The notes: generated by a model from the letters alone, not told the origin. DNA of 64,000 bases from an uncultured Clostridia bacterium (GCA_944381135.1 CALWJY010000015.1:62001-126000), one strand, 5' to 3'. Positions 27,028-36,151 are shown, numbered from the stretch's first letter. Program-made: numbers and translations.

Positions 27028-28476
27028 ATGGCATTTTGTAAATATTCCATAGATATGCTGGCAAACAACACCACTGTTGTGGACAACATTTTCATCAACA
27101 ACTATCTTCCCTATGCCGACGCCGAGGCGGTGAAGGTGTATCTCTATGGGCTCTATAAGTGCCAAGACTCCAACGCCACCGACAACACTTTGGAGCATTT
27201 TTCCAAAGAACTGCACATGAGCGAAGAGGAAATTCAGAAAAATTTTGAATATTGGCAAGAAAAAGGTTTGGTGCAAATCTTGAATGTCATCCCATTTGAA
27301 GTGCGCTTTTTGCCAATCAGCGATGTCATCAACAACACGAAAAAATATAATGAAAAAAGATATTCCAACTTCAACGCTCAGGCACAAGAAATCTTGCGCG
27401 GAAGAATGATTACGCCAAATGAATATCGTGAATACTATGACATCATCGAGCGTTTGCATATGGAAAAGGAAGCGCTTTTGCTGGTCATTGATTTTTGTGT
27501 CAAAACAAAAGGCGACAATGTTGGTTATGCTTACATAACCACTGTTGCGAAAAATTGGATAAGCCAAGGACTGACAACCGCCAGTCAAATCAAAGACAAA
27601 ATTCTTGAAATGGACACCTTAAATTCTGGAATGGATGGTCTCATCAAAACGCTTGGCTTGAAACGCGCGTTCACTTTGGATGAATATGAACTCTACAAAA
27701 AGTGGGTTGTCAAACTCGGATTTGATGAAAGTGTTGTGAATTATGTTGCAAAAAAGATGAAGAAGAAACCAAGTGCCTATGTTTTTGAGGCTATGGACAG
27801 ACAACTTGAAAGATATTTTGCACAAAAACTTTCGTCAGTTGAGGAAATTGAAAACTTTGAGGAAGAACGCAAAAAGTCCAATCAAATTGCCCGAAACATC
27901 ACGAAAAATCTTGGACTTTACTATGAAAACATCGAACCGGTTGTGGACAACTATGTTTTCTCGTGGCTTAACATGGGCTTTTCGGAAGGCATGCTTGAAG
28001 AAATTTCCAATTTTTGCTTCAAAACCAACATTCGCACACTTGATGGAATGAACAAGCAACTTGTCAAATTTCATAAACTTGGCATTTTGACGGAACAAAG
28101 TTTGGCGGAATATTTTTCAGATGTGCTTTCTGTGGACAAACAAATCAAAGAAATTTTGGAAAGCATAGGTCTTTCGCGCAATGTCAATCAATACGACCGC
28201 GACAAGTTCAAAATCTGGAAAGAGGTTTGGAAAATGCCTGAGGATGTGATTGCCTACGCCTGCACCCTTGCTTGTGGAAAGGAACAGCCAATGCAATATC
28301 TCTCCAGCATTCTTTCGTCTTATCATGACAAGAATATCAAAACGGTTGAGGATGCAAAAAATTCCAACCTCATTGCAAATCCAAAAACCAAAAAAACAAA
28401 CTTTTCAACCGGACGCAGTTATTCCAAAGAAGAAATGAATGCACTTTTCCAATCAATAGACGAAATTGAGGTGTGA
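27028..28476 (+). CDS. DnaB/DnaD-family helicase-loading protein with four tandem DnaD-type modules
   Basis: A 482-residue relative of B. subtilis DnaB/DnaD, which remodel origin DNA and bring in the replicative helicase. Residues 1-110 form a winged-helix-like domain. Then four helical modules can be aligned by eye: about 126-190 (RMITPNEYREYYDIIERL...YAYITTVAKNW), 213-275 (AFTLDEYELYKKWVVKLGF), 300-360 (DNYVFSWLNMGF) and 386-443 (QYDRDKFKIWKEVWKMPEDV). Each resembles the DnaD C-terminal domain, which has an aromatic-x-x-W pattern. GGAG precedes ATG 27028. The gene is immediately followed, with one base between, by an AAA+ loader, the dnaB-dnaI order of Bacillus. Confidence 0.8.
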   Translation: MAFCKYSIDMLANNTTVVDNIFINNYLPYADAEAVKVYLYGLYKCQDSNATDNTLEHFSKELHMSEEEIQKNFEYWQEKGLVQILNVIPFEVRFLPISDVINNTKKYNEKRYSNFNAQAQEILRGRMITPNEYREYYDIIERLHMEKEALLLVIDFCVKTKGDNVGYAYITTVAKNWISQGLTTASQIKDKILEMDTLNSGMDGLIKTLGLKRAFTLDEYELYKKWVVKLGFDESVVNYVAKKMKKKPSAYVFEAMDRQLERYFAQKLSSVEEIENFEEERKKSNQIARNITKNLGLYYENIEPVVDNYVFSWLNMGFSEGMLEEISNFCFKTNIRTLDGMNKQLVKFHKLGILTEQSLAEYFSDVLSVDKQIKEILESIGLSRNVNQYDRDKFKIWKEVWKMPEDVIAYACTLACGKEQPMQYLSSILSSYHDKNIKTVEDAKNSNLIANPKTKKTNFSTGRSYSKEEMNALFQSIDEIEV

Positions 28477-28477
28477 A

Positions 28478-29389
28478 ATGAATCAAGAAATTTTAAGAAA
28501 AGCAAAAAGCATAATTCAGCAAAGAAAAATGTTAAATGAAGTGAAATATGAAGAAAGAATTAAATCCCTTTTAAATGACCCAAGATATGAGGAATTACAG
28601 AAGGAAATTATTCGCATAGAAATTGAAAGTTCAAGGCTTTCGGTATATGATAAAAAAAATCAGAAAAAATCAGAACAACTCAGAAACCGACAACAATACC
28701 TTAAAAAAGAAACCAAACTTATGAAGAAAAAATATGGTGTAGAGGATGTTTATCCGACCTATTCATGCCCAATATGCAAAGATGAGGGCTTTGTAAACGG
28801 GAAGAGATGTAAATGTTTCAATCGCGAAGTATCCAATCAAATCTTTATGCAAAGCGGTTTTGAAAAATTGGAAGATTTTGAAAAAGCAAAAAAAACATGT
28901 GGCGACCTTGCACCTGTGTATAACCTCATGCAGAAATGGTGCAAAAGTGACTTCAAGAAAAATTTAATCTACATTGCTGGTCCAACAGGTGTCGGAAAAA
29001 CATATCTCATAAGAGCCATGGCAAACGAACTCATAAACCGAGGTTTGATTGTCAAGATAGAAACTGCATTTCAAATAGACCTTGATTTTCGTGAATTTAC
29101 CCTCAATTTTAATGTAGAAAAAATAAATAAATATCTTGAACCAGAGATACTTTTTATTGATGACCTTGGCACAGAGCCTCTTTTTAAAAATATAACATTA
29201 GAATATTTCTATCTCATCATCAACGAACGAAAAATGAGAAAACTTCCAACAGTTATTACAAGCAATTTAAATATGAGTGATTTATTAGAACGCTATGAAG
29301 AACGCATCTTCTCTCGAATTGCCGACCGCGAAACTTCCATCAACATATATCTCGACGGAGACGACATCAGGTTGAAAAAACGCAAATAA
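28478..29389 (+). CDS. dnaI: DnaI/DnaC-type AAA+ helicase loader
   Basis: A 303-residue loader for the replicative DNA helicase. The N-terminal 95 residues are charged and helical; a likely zinc-binding segment (CPICKDEGFVNGKRCKC, near 100) follows. The AAA+ domain has Walker A GPTGVGKT (near 175), Walker B ILFIDDLG, and sensor-1 VITSNLN, then arginine-finger candidate RIADRETS. ATG 28478 after GAGGTG; the stop of the upstream DnaD-like gene is one base before. Slightly more AT-rich than its partner. Together they would load helicase at oriC or restart forks. Confidence 0.92.
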   Translation: MNQEILRKAKSIIQQRKMLNEVKYEERIKSLLNDPRYEELQKEIIRIEIESSRLSVYDKKNQKKSEQLRNRQQYLKKETKLMKKKYGVEDVYPTYSCPICKDEGFVNGKRCKCFNREVSNQIFMQSGFEKLEDFEKAKKTCGDLAPVYNLMQKWCKSDFKKNLIYIAGPTGVGKTYLIRAMANELINRGLIVKIETAFQIDLDFREFTLNFNVEKINKYLEPEILFIDDLGTEPLFKNITLEYFYLIINERKMRKLPTVITSNLNMSDLLERYEERIFSRIADRETSINIYLDGDDIRLKKRK

Positions 29390-29745
29390 CTTTCAAGAAA
29401 CAAACCAAAACTTTTAAACTTGCTTTTCTAAACAAACTGAAAACATAAGAAAAAATTAAAAATTATAAAAAAAACATTAAAAAATCAAAAAATTTGATAA
29501 AAAATCAAAATTAAAAAATTTTTAATTAAAATTAATTAAAAAATTGAAAAATTTTAATTATTTTAATTAAAATGATTTTCTTTTGCGAAAATACGCGCGG
29601 AAAAACACTCTATTAAAAATTAAAAATGACATAAAAATACATTTTTTAACAAAAAATTGCATTTTTTTGAATTTTAAATGCAATTTTTTTATTTTTTTAA
29701 TATTTTTAATTTTTTAATTTTTTAATTTTGTGTTAAAAAAACATC
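29390..29745. other. AT-rich convergent intergenic region
   Basis: About 355 bases of AATTAAAAA-type low-complexity DNA between convergent genes. No ORF with a ribosome site is visible. The only clear element is the hairpin at 29651-29689. Confidence 0.65.
29651..29689. terminator. terminator shared by convergent dnaI and metallo-hydrolase genes
   Basis: AAAAAATTGCATTT pairs with AAATGCAATTTTTT, 11-base loop, with A and T runs on both sides. Confidence 0.75.
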
Positions 29746-30366
29746 TTATTTTCTGCTTAAGAATTTAATCCAAATTGACGCAACCTTGTCTTGTGTTTTC
29801 TTGTTGTTGTCTTCGCCATGCCCTGAATGCATGATTTGATAGTCTTCATCAATAAGCCACGACAGACTTTTTTTCATCTCTTCCTTATCCCCGCCATATA
29901 GGTCAGTCCTTCCCATGTCACGACCAATCAAAACATCGCCAACATAAACTTCATCATCAATTTTGAAACACATGTCGCTTTTGCTGTGCCCACCAAGTTG
30001 CTTAAATTCGACATGAAAATTTCCAATTTCAATTTCGCCCTCTCCAGATAGAAACACAAAATTCTTGAAATCTTTAATTTCCAAGAAAAGCCCTTCAATA
30101 TCCGTAGAATAGTTTTTTCTGTTTTCAGAGAGATATTCCTTTGCAAACTCACTTGCATAAACTTTTGTTTTGAATGTTTTGGCATATTCATCCGCAAAAA
30201 GCGCGTGGTCAAAATGTCCATGTGTCAAAAGCACCCCCACAACTTTTTTGCCTTTGACAAGTTTTTCAATCTCTTTCACTTCAACGGCACTGTCAACAAT
30301 CAGAACTTCATTTTCTTTTTCAAGAATGAAAATATTGCTGTCATAATATTTGCTTACAATACGCAT
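29746..30366 (-). CDS. metallo-beta-lactamase-fold hydrolase (glyoxalase II-like)
   Basis: A 206-residue MBL-fold enzyme with the di-metal motif HGHFDH (about residues 49-54), downstream metal ligands in LGGHSKSDMCF, YVGDVLIGRDMGRTD and the terminal MHSGHG. The layout is that of small glyoxalase II-like or YcbL-type thioester hydrolases. Cytoplasmic: no signal peptide. GAGGTG precedes ATG 30366. No operon partner, so the substrate cannot be suggested. Confidence 0.88.
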   Translation of the reverse strand: MRIVSKYYDSNIFILEKENEVLIVDSAVEVKEIEKLVKGKKVVGVLLTHGHFDHALFADEYAKTFKTKVYASEFAKEYLSENRKNYSTDIEGLFLEIKDFKNFVFLSGEGEIEIGNFHVEFKQLGGHSKSDMCFKIDDEVYVGDVLIGRDMGRTDLYGGDKEEMKKSLSWLIDEDYQIMHSGHGEDNNKKTQDKVASIWIKFLSRK

Positions 30367-30521
30367 CTTTCACCTCTACATGAGATTGTATCCCTTTTTC
30401 AAAATAAAAGTCAAGAAATTTTGCAATAAACCTTTTGTAAATTTTCATCTTGACAATCAAACAGACAAAATCAATATATTTAAGAAAATTTTAATAAAAA
30501 CAAATTTTAAGCATAAAAAGG

Positions 30522-30550
30522 TTGACATTTTGTGCCAAAAACTGTAAAAT
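30522..30550 (+). promoter_or_regulatory. promoter of tRNA-Trp
   Basis: TTGACA (30522-30527), 17-bp spacer, TAAAAT (30545-30550), 20 bases before the tRNA. Confidence 0.8.
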
Positions 30551-30570
30551 AAACAAAGATTGACTTATGT

Positions 30571-30644
30571 AGGGGTGTAGTTCATCGGTAGAATGAGAGT
30601 CTCCAAAACTCCAGAGGAGGGTTCGACTCCTTCCACCCCTGCCA
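30571..30644 (+). tRNA. trnW: tRNA-Trp (CCA anticodon)
   Basis: Cloverleaf read by eye: acceptor AGGGGTG/CACCCCT, D-loop ATCGGTAG, anticodon loop CTCCAAA with anticodon CCA, T-loop GTTCGACTC, discriminator G and encoded CCA. Very similar to Bacillus tRNA-Trp. The outermost anticodon-stem pair appears to be A-C. Stand-alone gene with its own promoter and terminator. Confidence 0.95.
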
Positions 30645-30714
30645 AAAATTAATTATTAAGTGAAACAAGTGCGAAAACAAAAATTCATTTAATCACTTTT
30701 TAAATTAAACAAAA

Positions 30715-30749
30715 ATAGTGGAGAAAGTCATTTCCCACTATCTTTTTTT
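30715..30749 (+). terminator. terminator after tRNA-Trp
   Basis: ATAGTGG / CCACTAT with inner GAAA/TTTC pairs, then a 7-T run. Confidence 0.85.
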
Positions 30750-30793
30750 GTTAATTTCAAAGTCTAAGAACTTTTCCTTGTTTTGTTAATTAT

Positions 30794-31036
30794 TTATTTC
30801 TCCTCTGAATTTTTACGATATTTACATCCCAAATCAAGCATTCCGCGTGAGATGATAGGTGAGATGATAAGCCAAATGGCTGCAAGCATAATAAGCACAT
30901 AAATGGCAATTGCCCAACCATTGCGATATGCTCCGCACATCCATGCAACAAGATTGAAATCGAAAATTCCAACAAGTCCCCAATTCAACGCGCCAATGAT
31001 TGTCAAAATGTAGGCAATATAATTTGCAATAATCAT
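30794..31036 (-). CDS. DUF378 family membrane protein
   Basis: An 80-residue protein matching the DUF378/YuzA pattern: YILTIIGALNWGLVGIFDFNLVAW in two parts (YILTIIGALNWGLVG, IFDFNLVAW) in the first helix, then a second helix (AIAIYVLIMLAAIWLI). Short charged tail. Function of the family is unknown. GAGGAGG precedes ATG 31036. Monocistronic between tRNA-Trp (opposite strand) and era. Confidence 0.88.
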   Translation of the reverse strand: MIIANYIAYILTIIGALNWGLVGIFDFNLVAWMCGAYRNGWAIAIYVLIMLAAIWLIISPIISRGMLDLGCKYRKNSEEK

Positions 31037-31109
31037 GTTTTCTCCTCCTCAAAATTAAGTGTTGGCAATTGTCAAAAATTTATTCTTGGAACCAAACGCG
31101 AATTGCATA

Positions 31110-31139
31110 AAAAATAAAAAATGGCAAAAATCTTGCCAT
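31110..31139 (-). terminator. terminator of the era operon
   Basis: On the minus strand ATGGCAA / TTGCCAT with a 5-base loop, followed by TTTTTATTTTT, 49 bases past the era stop. Confidence 0.85.
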
Positions 31140-31187
31140 AAAAATTCGTTTTTTAAATATTTTTTAACCTTTAACCGTTTGCGTCTC

Positions 31188-32015
31188 TTACCTATAATAA
31201 TTCCCAACATTTTGGTTTCGCCAATCGCGGTCAACCTTGACAAAAAGTTTCAAAACGCACTTTTTCTCAAGCAAATGTTCGGCATAAATTCTTGCTTCTT
31301 GACCAATTCTTTTTAAGTTTACCCCGCCTTTCCCAATGATTATGCCTTTGTGTTGTTCACGCTCGCAAACAATGGTGGCGTCAATGTCAACACGGTCAAA
31401 GTTCTCTTCAAATTTTTCAATCACAACTGCAACACCATGCGGAATTTCTTTGTCAATTGCATCCAGCAAAAGCCCTCTGATTTTTTCGCTGATGAGAAAC
31501 GCAACGCCACGATCGGTATATAAATCTTCATCAAAAATTGGCTCTCCATCTGGCAAAAGGTCAACAATCTTTTTCAAAAGTTTATCCATGTTCGCACCGG
31601 TTGCAGATGAAACTTTCAACCCGTCAAATTTTTGCTCAACTTGTTTTTTGTCGGACTTTGTGCAAACAAGAAGCACCTTTTCGTGCTTTTCCTGCAAATT
31701 TTGGACATATTCCTCCTCTTCTTCATCCATTTTTTTGCTTCCGTCAAAAAGATAAAGCACCACATCCGCACCTGCAACCGCACTTCGCACATTTTTCATC
31801 ATAAATTTGTCGAGATTGTTTTTGCTGTGATGTATGCCAGGCGTGTCAACAAACACAATTTGAAACCCCTCGCCACTTCTTATGCCCAAAATGGAATTCC
31901 TGGTTGTTTGACGCCTGTGAGAAACAATTGCAACTTCCTCGCCCACAAGAAAGTTGACAAGACTGCTTTTCCCAGCATTAGGTTGTCCCAAAACTGCAAC
32001 ATATCCGCACTTCAT
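31188..32015 (-). CDS. era: GTPase Era
   Basis: A 275-residue ribosome-assembly GTPase that binds 16S rRNA 3' end. G1 GQPNAGKS, G2 region RRQTTRNSILG, G3 DTPGIH, G4 read as TKSD (usual NKxD; Thr in the first position), then a C-terminal KH domain (GIIIGKGGVNLKRIGQEA). The start overlaps the ybeY stop by 4 bases (ATGA), so translation is coupled. Slightly shorter than Bacillus Era. Confidence 0.95.
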   Translation of the reverse strand: MKCGYVAVLGQPNAGKSSLVNFLVGEEVAIVSHRRQTTRNSILGIRSGEGFQIVFVDTPGIHHSKNNLDKFMMKNVRSAVAGADVVLYLFDGSKKMDEEEEEYVQNLQEKHEKVLLVCTKSDKKQVEQKFDGLKVSSATGANMDKLLKKIVDLLPDGEPIFDEDLYTDRGVAFLISEKIRGLLLDAIDKEIPHGVAVVIEKFEENFDRVDIDATIVCEREQHKGIIIGKGGVNLKRIGQEARIYAEHLLEKKCVLKLFVKVDRDWRNQNVGNYYR

Positions 32016-32473
32016 CTTTTCGCTCCAAATTTCTGCAAAATTTTTTCAGATGTCTCCATCATAAGTTTTTCGTCATCTTTTTCAATGTGGTCAAATCCAA
32101 GCAAATGCAAAAGCCCATGCAAAGCCAAAAAGCAAACTTCTCGTTTCTCGCTGTGCCCATATTCTTTTGCTTGGTTTTTTGCAATTTGTCGGCAGATGAC
32201 AATGTCTCCCAAAAACAAAACGCCATCCACTCTTTCGCTTTCAAATTCTGAAAGTTTTTGATTTGATTTTTTGTCAAGATTTGGAAAAGAAAGCACATCT
32301 GTCGCTTTGTCAATTTCGCGATATTTTTTGTTCAACTCTTTAATTTCATCCTCGCCTACAAAATTCAAAGACACAGAGACAAAATCAAAACTTTCGTCCA
32401 GCACATCTCCTGCCATTGCAAAAAGTTTTTGAATTTTCCTTTTGTATGGAAATATCTTTCCTTCAACAATCAT
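32012..32473 (-). CDS. ybeY: endoribonuclease YbeY
   Basis: A 153-residue rRNA maturation factor with the zinc motif HGLLHLLGFDH near residue 115 and the conserved ATDVLSFP upstream. Acts in 16S 3'-end processing and ribosome quality control. ATG 32473 after GAGGTG is preferred to a start five residues upstream. Lies directly before era; an extended -10 (TGTGATAAAAT) sits about 25 bases upstream. Confidence 0.95.
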   Translation of the reverse strand: MIVEGKIFPYKRKIQKLFAMAGDVLDESFDFVSVSLNFVGEDEIKELNKKYREIDKATDVLSFPNLDKKSNQKLSEFESERVDGVLFLGDIVICRQIAKNQAKEYGHSEKREVCFLALHGLLHLLGFDHIEKDDEKLMMETSEKILQKFGAKR

Positions 32474-32686
32474 TTGTTCACCTCTCATTTTTCTATTTTA
32501 TCACAAAAAGTGCCAAATTCCTTTCAAAATGAAGAAAAAACATATTTTTATATTAAAATCTAATTCAAATCAAATTGCCAACTTGCATTTTAAGTTTGTT
32601 TCTTATATGATGTTTAAATTTTTATTTTCTTGTTCCTTTCAACCAGAACAAAACAATCCAACCACTCGCCCACAAAAAACAAAACT

Positions 32687-33829
32687 TCAACCCACAGCCT
32701 CACTTTCGTAGGTTTGAATTTCCTCTTCAATCACAACGCAATAGTTGACAATTGTCACACCTGAAAGATGACGAAGCGTATAGTATTCGTCCTTTATGTT
32801 GTCGGTATTCTCACAATTTTTCAGTGCACTTTCACGCGCCATGGCAATGTATTCCTCCCGAACATCCTCAAAATTTGACTCCACAACTCTTTCTGACAGT
32901 TCGTAGATGTATGTCTTCTTCATTTTGAAAGGAAAAACAAGGTTTTTGGAAAGTTCGACATCTTCATATTCCACCTCATACATCTTGAAATTGTGCTCTT
33001 CTTTGAAAGTGTAAATTGTAAGACCAAAAAGCGTGATTGTGTTTTCAACTGCAATATTTCCCGTTCTCTCCACTGAAATGTAGGTTTGATAGTGGTCAAC
33101 ACTGCCCTCATAATAGACATCCGCCTTGATTTCTGCCCGCGCTTCCACCTTTTTAAGTTGTCCCGAGGTGTCAATAGTGTATGGCTCAACCAGAACATCC
33201 CCTTTTTGCACAAAATCGCCAACTTTCACTTGCAATGTGCCTGAAATCAGTTCAATTTCAGTGATTCTTCCATCTTTTTCAGCCACAAGCGGTGCAAAAT
33301 CTCCATACATCTCATTTGGCAAAAGTTTTTCTTTGATATTAATCACAAGAGTTTGACCTTTAATCATGCAAGAAACCAAACTTATACGCGGAAAAGTTGC
33401 AGTAAGCCCAACCTCAATTGCTTCAGTGTCAATTTGGCTTTTCTTTTGCGGATAGTTTTCTTTCACAAAATCGACGACACTTTCTTCAGACAGTTTGTCC
33501 ACTCCGCTCACTTCATATTGCACCACATATTGCCCCTGCAAAAAATAGAGCACGGCAAAAAGGACAATTGCCACCACAAGTCCCCAAGAGGTGAAAAGTT
33601 TGTGAAATTTATATGCCACACTTTCATGAGCGACGGAATCAATTTTCACATTTTTGCTTTTCAAGAATTTTTCCACCTTTTTATGCTCAAAATAAGAACA
33701 TTTAAACGATGTTTTGTTCTTTTCTCGACGATCTATGTCGGAAAGCGACACCGTTTTGCAAAGTTCGTTTAGGAGTTTTTCTTGATTAAGTCCTGTGATT
33801 TCAAATTTTGTTTCGTTCTTGAATTTCAT
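32687..33829 (-). CDS. yqfD: sporulation protein YqfD
   Basis: A 380-residue YqfD homologue: N-terminal alpha/beta region (1-85), one membrane helix (about 87-103), and an extracytoplasmic region containing ISLVSCMIKGQTLVINIKE-type sequence, a lipoyl/barrel-sandwich-like stretch (SGTLQVKVGDFVQKGDVLVE, near 225) and a Glu-rich end. In B. subtilis the gene belongs to the mother-cell sporulation programme (sigma-E) with yqfC. ATG 33829 is used; a TTG in frame just upstream is also possible. GGAG lies nine bases before. Gene order floA-orf-yqfC-yqfD-ybeY-era is close to Bacillus, without phoH and yqfF. Confidence 0.9.
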   Translation of the reverse strand: MKFKNETKFEITGLNQEKLLNELCKTVSLSDIDRREKNKTSFKCSYFEHKKVEKFLKSKNVKIDSVAHESVAYKFHKLFTSWGLVVAIVLFAVLYFLQGQYVVQYEVSGVDKLSEESVVDFVKENYPQKKSQIDTEAIEVGLTATFPRISLVSCMIKGQTLVINIKEKLLPNEMYGDFAPLVAEKDGRITEIELISGTLQVKVGDFVQKGDVLVEPYTIDTSGQLKKVEARAEIKADVYYEGSVDHYQTYISVERTGNIAVENTITLFGLTIYTFKEEHNFKMYEVEYEDVELSKNLVFPFKMKKTYIYELSERVVESNFEDVREEYIAMARESALKNCENTDNIKDEYYTLRHLSGVTIVNYCVVIEEEIQTYESEAVG

Positions 33830-33930
33830 CAAATCTCACTCCAATTCTGATTTGTTTAGCCTTAAACTTAAATTTTGTTAATTCACATAATTTTTAACTC
33901 AAAATGACCAGCCAAATTTTTCAAAAGTTT

Positions 33931-34194
33931 TTAAATTTGTTCAATCTTTTTGATTATGCCACAAATTTTGATGGTGTTGTCTGAAAGTTCGGACAGAATC
34001 ATGTCCTGCCCCTCAACAATAATCACCGCTTTTTTGACCTTAAATGAAATCAACTCTTTTGAAAGCGTGACAAGCCCCATATGCCCCTCCACATACAGCA
34101 AATGCCCCGACATGTTGATGATGTTGAAACCTGTCAAATCCAAACCTTTTGGATTTTTTAAATTTTCCTTGACCTCACTCAAAAAATTGAACAT
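33931..34194 (-). CDS. yqfC: sporulation protein YqfC
   Basis: An 87-residue YabP/YqfC-family protein with ISGHLLYVEGH-like core (seen as INMSGHLLYVEGHMGLVTLS) and VEGQDMILSELSDNTIKICG. Family members localise to the forespore membrane; exact role unknown. ATG 34194 after GGGGAG is preferred to the longer frame. Directly upstream of yqfD with about 100 bp between, as in Bacillus. Confidence 0.88.
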   Translation of the reverse strand: MFNFLSEVKENLKNPKGLDLTGFNIINMSGHLLYVEGHMGLVTLSKELISFKVKKAVIIVEGQDMILSELSDNTIKICGIIKKIEQI

Positions 34195-34318
34195 AATCTC
34201 CCCTCTATTCCAAATTATTGTATGCCTGCCACTCTTCCAAAAGACGAAAAAAAACAAATCCCGTCACCAAATCTTACCTCAACCAAAAACATTCCCTCAA
34301 CGAATTTGTTTTAAAAAA

Positions 34319-34347
34319 AAGATGAAGAGGTCAATTTTCTTCATCTT
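34319..34347 (-). terminator. terminator overlapping the end of the 233-aa gene
   Basis: On the minus strand AAGATGAAGA pairs with TCTTCATCTT around the stop codon, followed by eight T. The upstream arm is made of the last sense codons. Confidence 0.8.
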
Positions 34348-35032
34348 CAAATTTTTTACGCCTTAAAATTTCGTTTCTTATGAAAATTCGTGTGCGTGGA
34401 GGATAGTCCTTAATCATATCCTCAATTTCTTCTGCACTTTTGCCATTAAAATCGTCGAAATTGATGTTGCCTAAGCCTTGCATCTCCTTGCCAAATTTAT
34501 GTTCGTCATCAAAACCACTCATAAAATCATCATAATTCTGATTTCTTCTTCTGCGGTTCCAATATCTGTCACTCGGATTTGTTCCGTTTGACTGACCATT
34601 TTCCAAATCAAGTTCGTCAGGCTCAAGGAATCTGTCATAGTCATCATCCGTCTTTTCCATCCAATCATCAAATCTGTTTTTATCAAAAACATCGTCGTCA
34701 AAATCGTTTAAATCATTTCCAAAACTGCCAGAATTTGCTGTTTTTGATTTTTTATTTTTCACAGTGGACTCATCTTTGTCAAGCCCATCGCCAAATTTAA
34801 GTGAAAAATCTTCAAATTCTGCATCCACTGTTGGTTTGGCAACAGTTTCAACTTTTTCCAAAGTTGTTGGCTGGTTTGATTGCGGTTGTTTGCTGTTTTC
34901 TTCTCTTTTACGCTTCTCTTCATCCAAAATTTTCTTGTGTTTTTTCTTCTCTTTTTTTGAGCCAAAAAGAAAAAATGCGACCACTGCCACACAGAAAAGA
35001 ACAATCACAACACAATAAATGGCAATTTGCAT
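34331..35032 (-). CDS. membrane-anchored acidic protein at the yqfB position, 233 aa
   Basis: No family recognised. One N-terminal membrane helix (residues about 3-23), then a Lys/Glu-rich segment, an acidic disordered region (DLNDFDDDVFDKNRFDDW and similar), Arg-rich RRRRNQN, and a structured-looking C-terminus (SAEEIEDMIKDYPPRTRIFI). GGAGAG precedes ATG 35032. It occupies the slot between floA and yqfC. The topology suggests a small membrane anchor with a long cytoplasmic arm. Its terminator hairpin uses the last codons. Confidence 0.65.
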   Translation of the reverse strand: MQIAIYCVVIVLFCVAVVAFFLFGSKKEKKKHKKILDEEKRKREENSKQPQSNQPTTLEKVETVAKPTVDAEFEDFSLKFGDGLDKDESTVKNKKSKTANSGSFGNDLNDFDDDVFDKNRFDDWMEKTDDDYDRFLEPDELDLENGQSNGTNPSDRYWNRRRRNQNYDDFMSGFDDEHKFGKEMQGLGNINFDDFNGKSAEEIEDMIKDYPPRTRIFIRNEILRRKKFEDEEN

Positions 35033-35158
35033 TTTCTCTCCTTAAGTTATTATATCAAAAATTGAAAAATTTTCAAATCTAAAGCACGCTTATTTAAAAA
35101 TTTTATAAATCACATCAAACAAAAACTTTTTTAGCGAATTTTCTCAAAACGCAATCAA

Positions 35159-36151
35159 TCAGAAATCGACATCACTTTTTCTATCTTTTTTTCCAATCAG
35201 ATGTCTTCGCATTTCTGTGTCTGCCTGCAAGTTTTCAAGTTTATAATAGTCAAGAACATCTTTGATTTTCCCATCTTCAATGGCCTTAATCACGGCTTTT
35301 GGAACTTCTGCTTCGTTGGCAATTGCCTTTGCACGCATCTCTTCAGATTTTGCTTTCATTTCCTGTTCCACCGCAACGGCAATCAAACGCCTGTGCTCCA
35401 ATTGGTTTGCTTGGATGATTCTGTTCTTCTCAATTTGCTCTTTTTCATCCACAAGTCCGCGATTGTTGCCCAAATCAATGTGAATCACATCTGCGGAAAC
35501 GAGTTCATATTTCGATTCGGCGTCCACATTTGCGTCAAAAATTGCTTTATCCAAAAGTTCTGGCCTTGCAACAAGGTCGTTGGCAAACTGCGTGTTGGCA
35601 ATTTTTGTGACAACCGCCTCAACAGCGCGCGCAGAAATGGTGTCTTCTGTCACTCCTGAAAGATAGTTTCTGAGCTTAACCTTAAGTGTCAGCGAAATTT
35701 TAACGTTGACTTCATATTTGTTTTGTGCCACAGATGTGATGAGAGGAATTTCAATGATTTTTGGATTTATACACTCTCGCACCACGCCCAAAGGGTCGCG
35801 TCCAGAGATGTCCACCGCCTTGATGAATTGGAAATCAATTGGAATTTTTGCCTCTTTTGCCGCATTGAGTCCCTCAACAGCTTTGAGAGGATGTCCTCCA
35901 CTTGTTGAAAGTACTTCCAAATCATACAAAATGATTCCAAGATGAGATTTTCTTGCCATAACATATGCGGTGACAATTTCTGAAACATTCACCTTGCGCA
36001 TCCTCATGGCGATCAATTTGAAAGCGGAGATATAGCACCCCGAAAAAAGAGACATAAAATAGACTCTGCAAGGCAACAAACACAAAATTGTCACCAAATA
36101 AACAATCACCAAACCGCCCAAAACCACGCCAACAATTGCACCTGCACTCAT
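35159..36151 (-). CDS. floA: flotillin-like protein FloA
   Basis: A 330-residue YqfA/FloA scaffold of functional membrane microdomains. N-terminal hydrophobic hairpin (residues 4-46), then the PHB-like core (LGIILYDLEVLSTSGGHPLK; VDISGRDPLGVVRECINPK), and the EA-repeat-type helical region (EQEMKAKSEEMRAKAIANEAEVPKA in parts), ending KKDRKSDVDF. Family length and order are normal. GGAG precedes ATG 36151. First gene of the floA-orf-yqfC-yqfD-ybeY-era cluster, with its own extended -10 promoter. Confidence 0.95.
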   Translation of the reverse strand: MSAGAIVGVVLGGLVIVYLVTILCLLPCRVYFMSLFSGCYISAFKLIAMRMRKVNVSEIVTAYVMARKSHLGIILYDLEVLSTSGGHPLKAVEGLNAAKEAKIPIDFQFIKAVDISGRDPLGVVRECINPKIIEIPLITSVAQNKYEVNVKISLTLKVKLRNYLSGVTEDTISARAVEAVVTKIANTQFANDLVARPELLDKAIFDANVDAESKYELVSADVIHIDLGNNRGLVDEKEQIEKNRIIQANQLEHRRLIAVAVEQEMKAKSEEMRAKAIANEAEVPKAVIKAIEDGKIKDVLDYYKLENLQADTEMRRHLIGKKDRKSDVDF

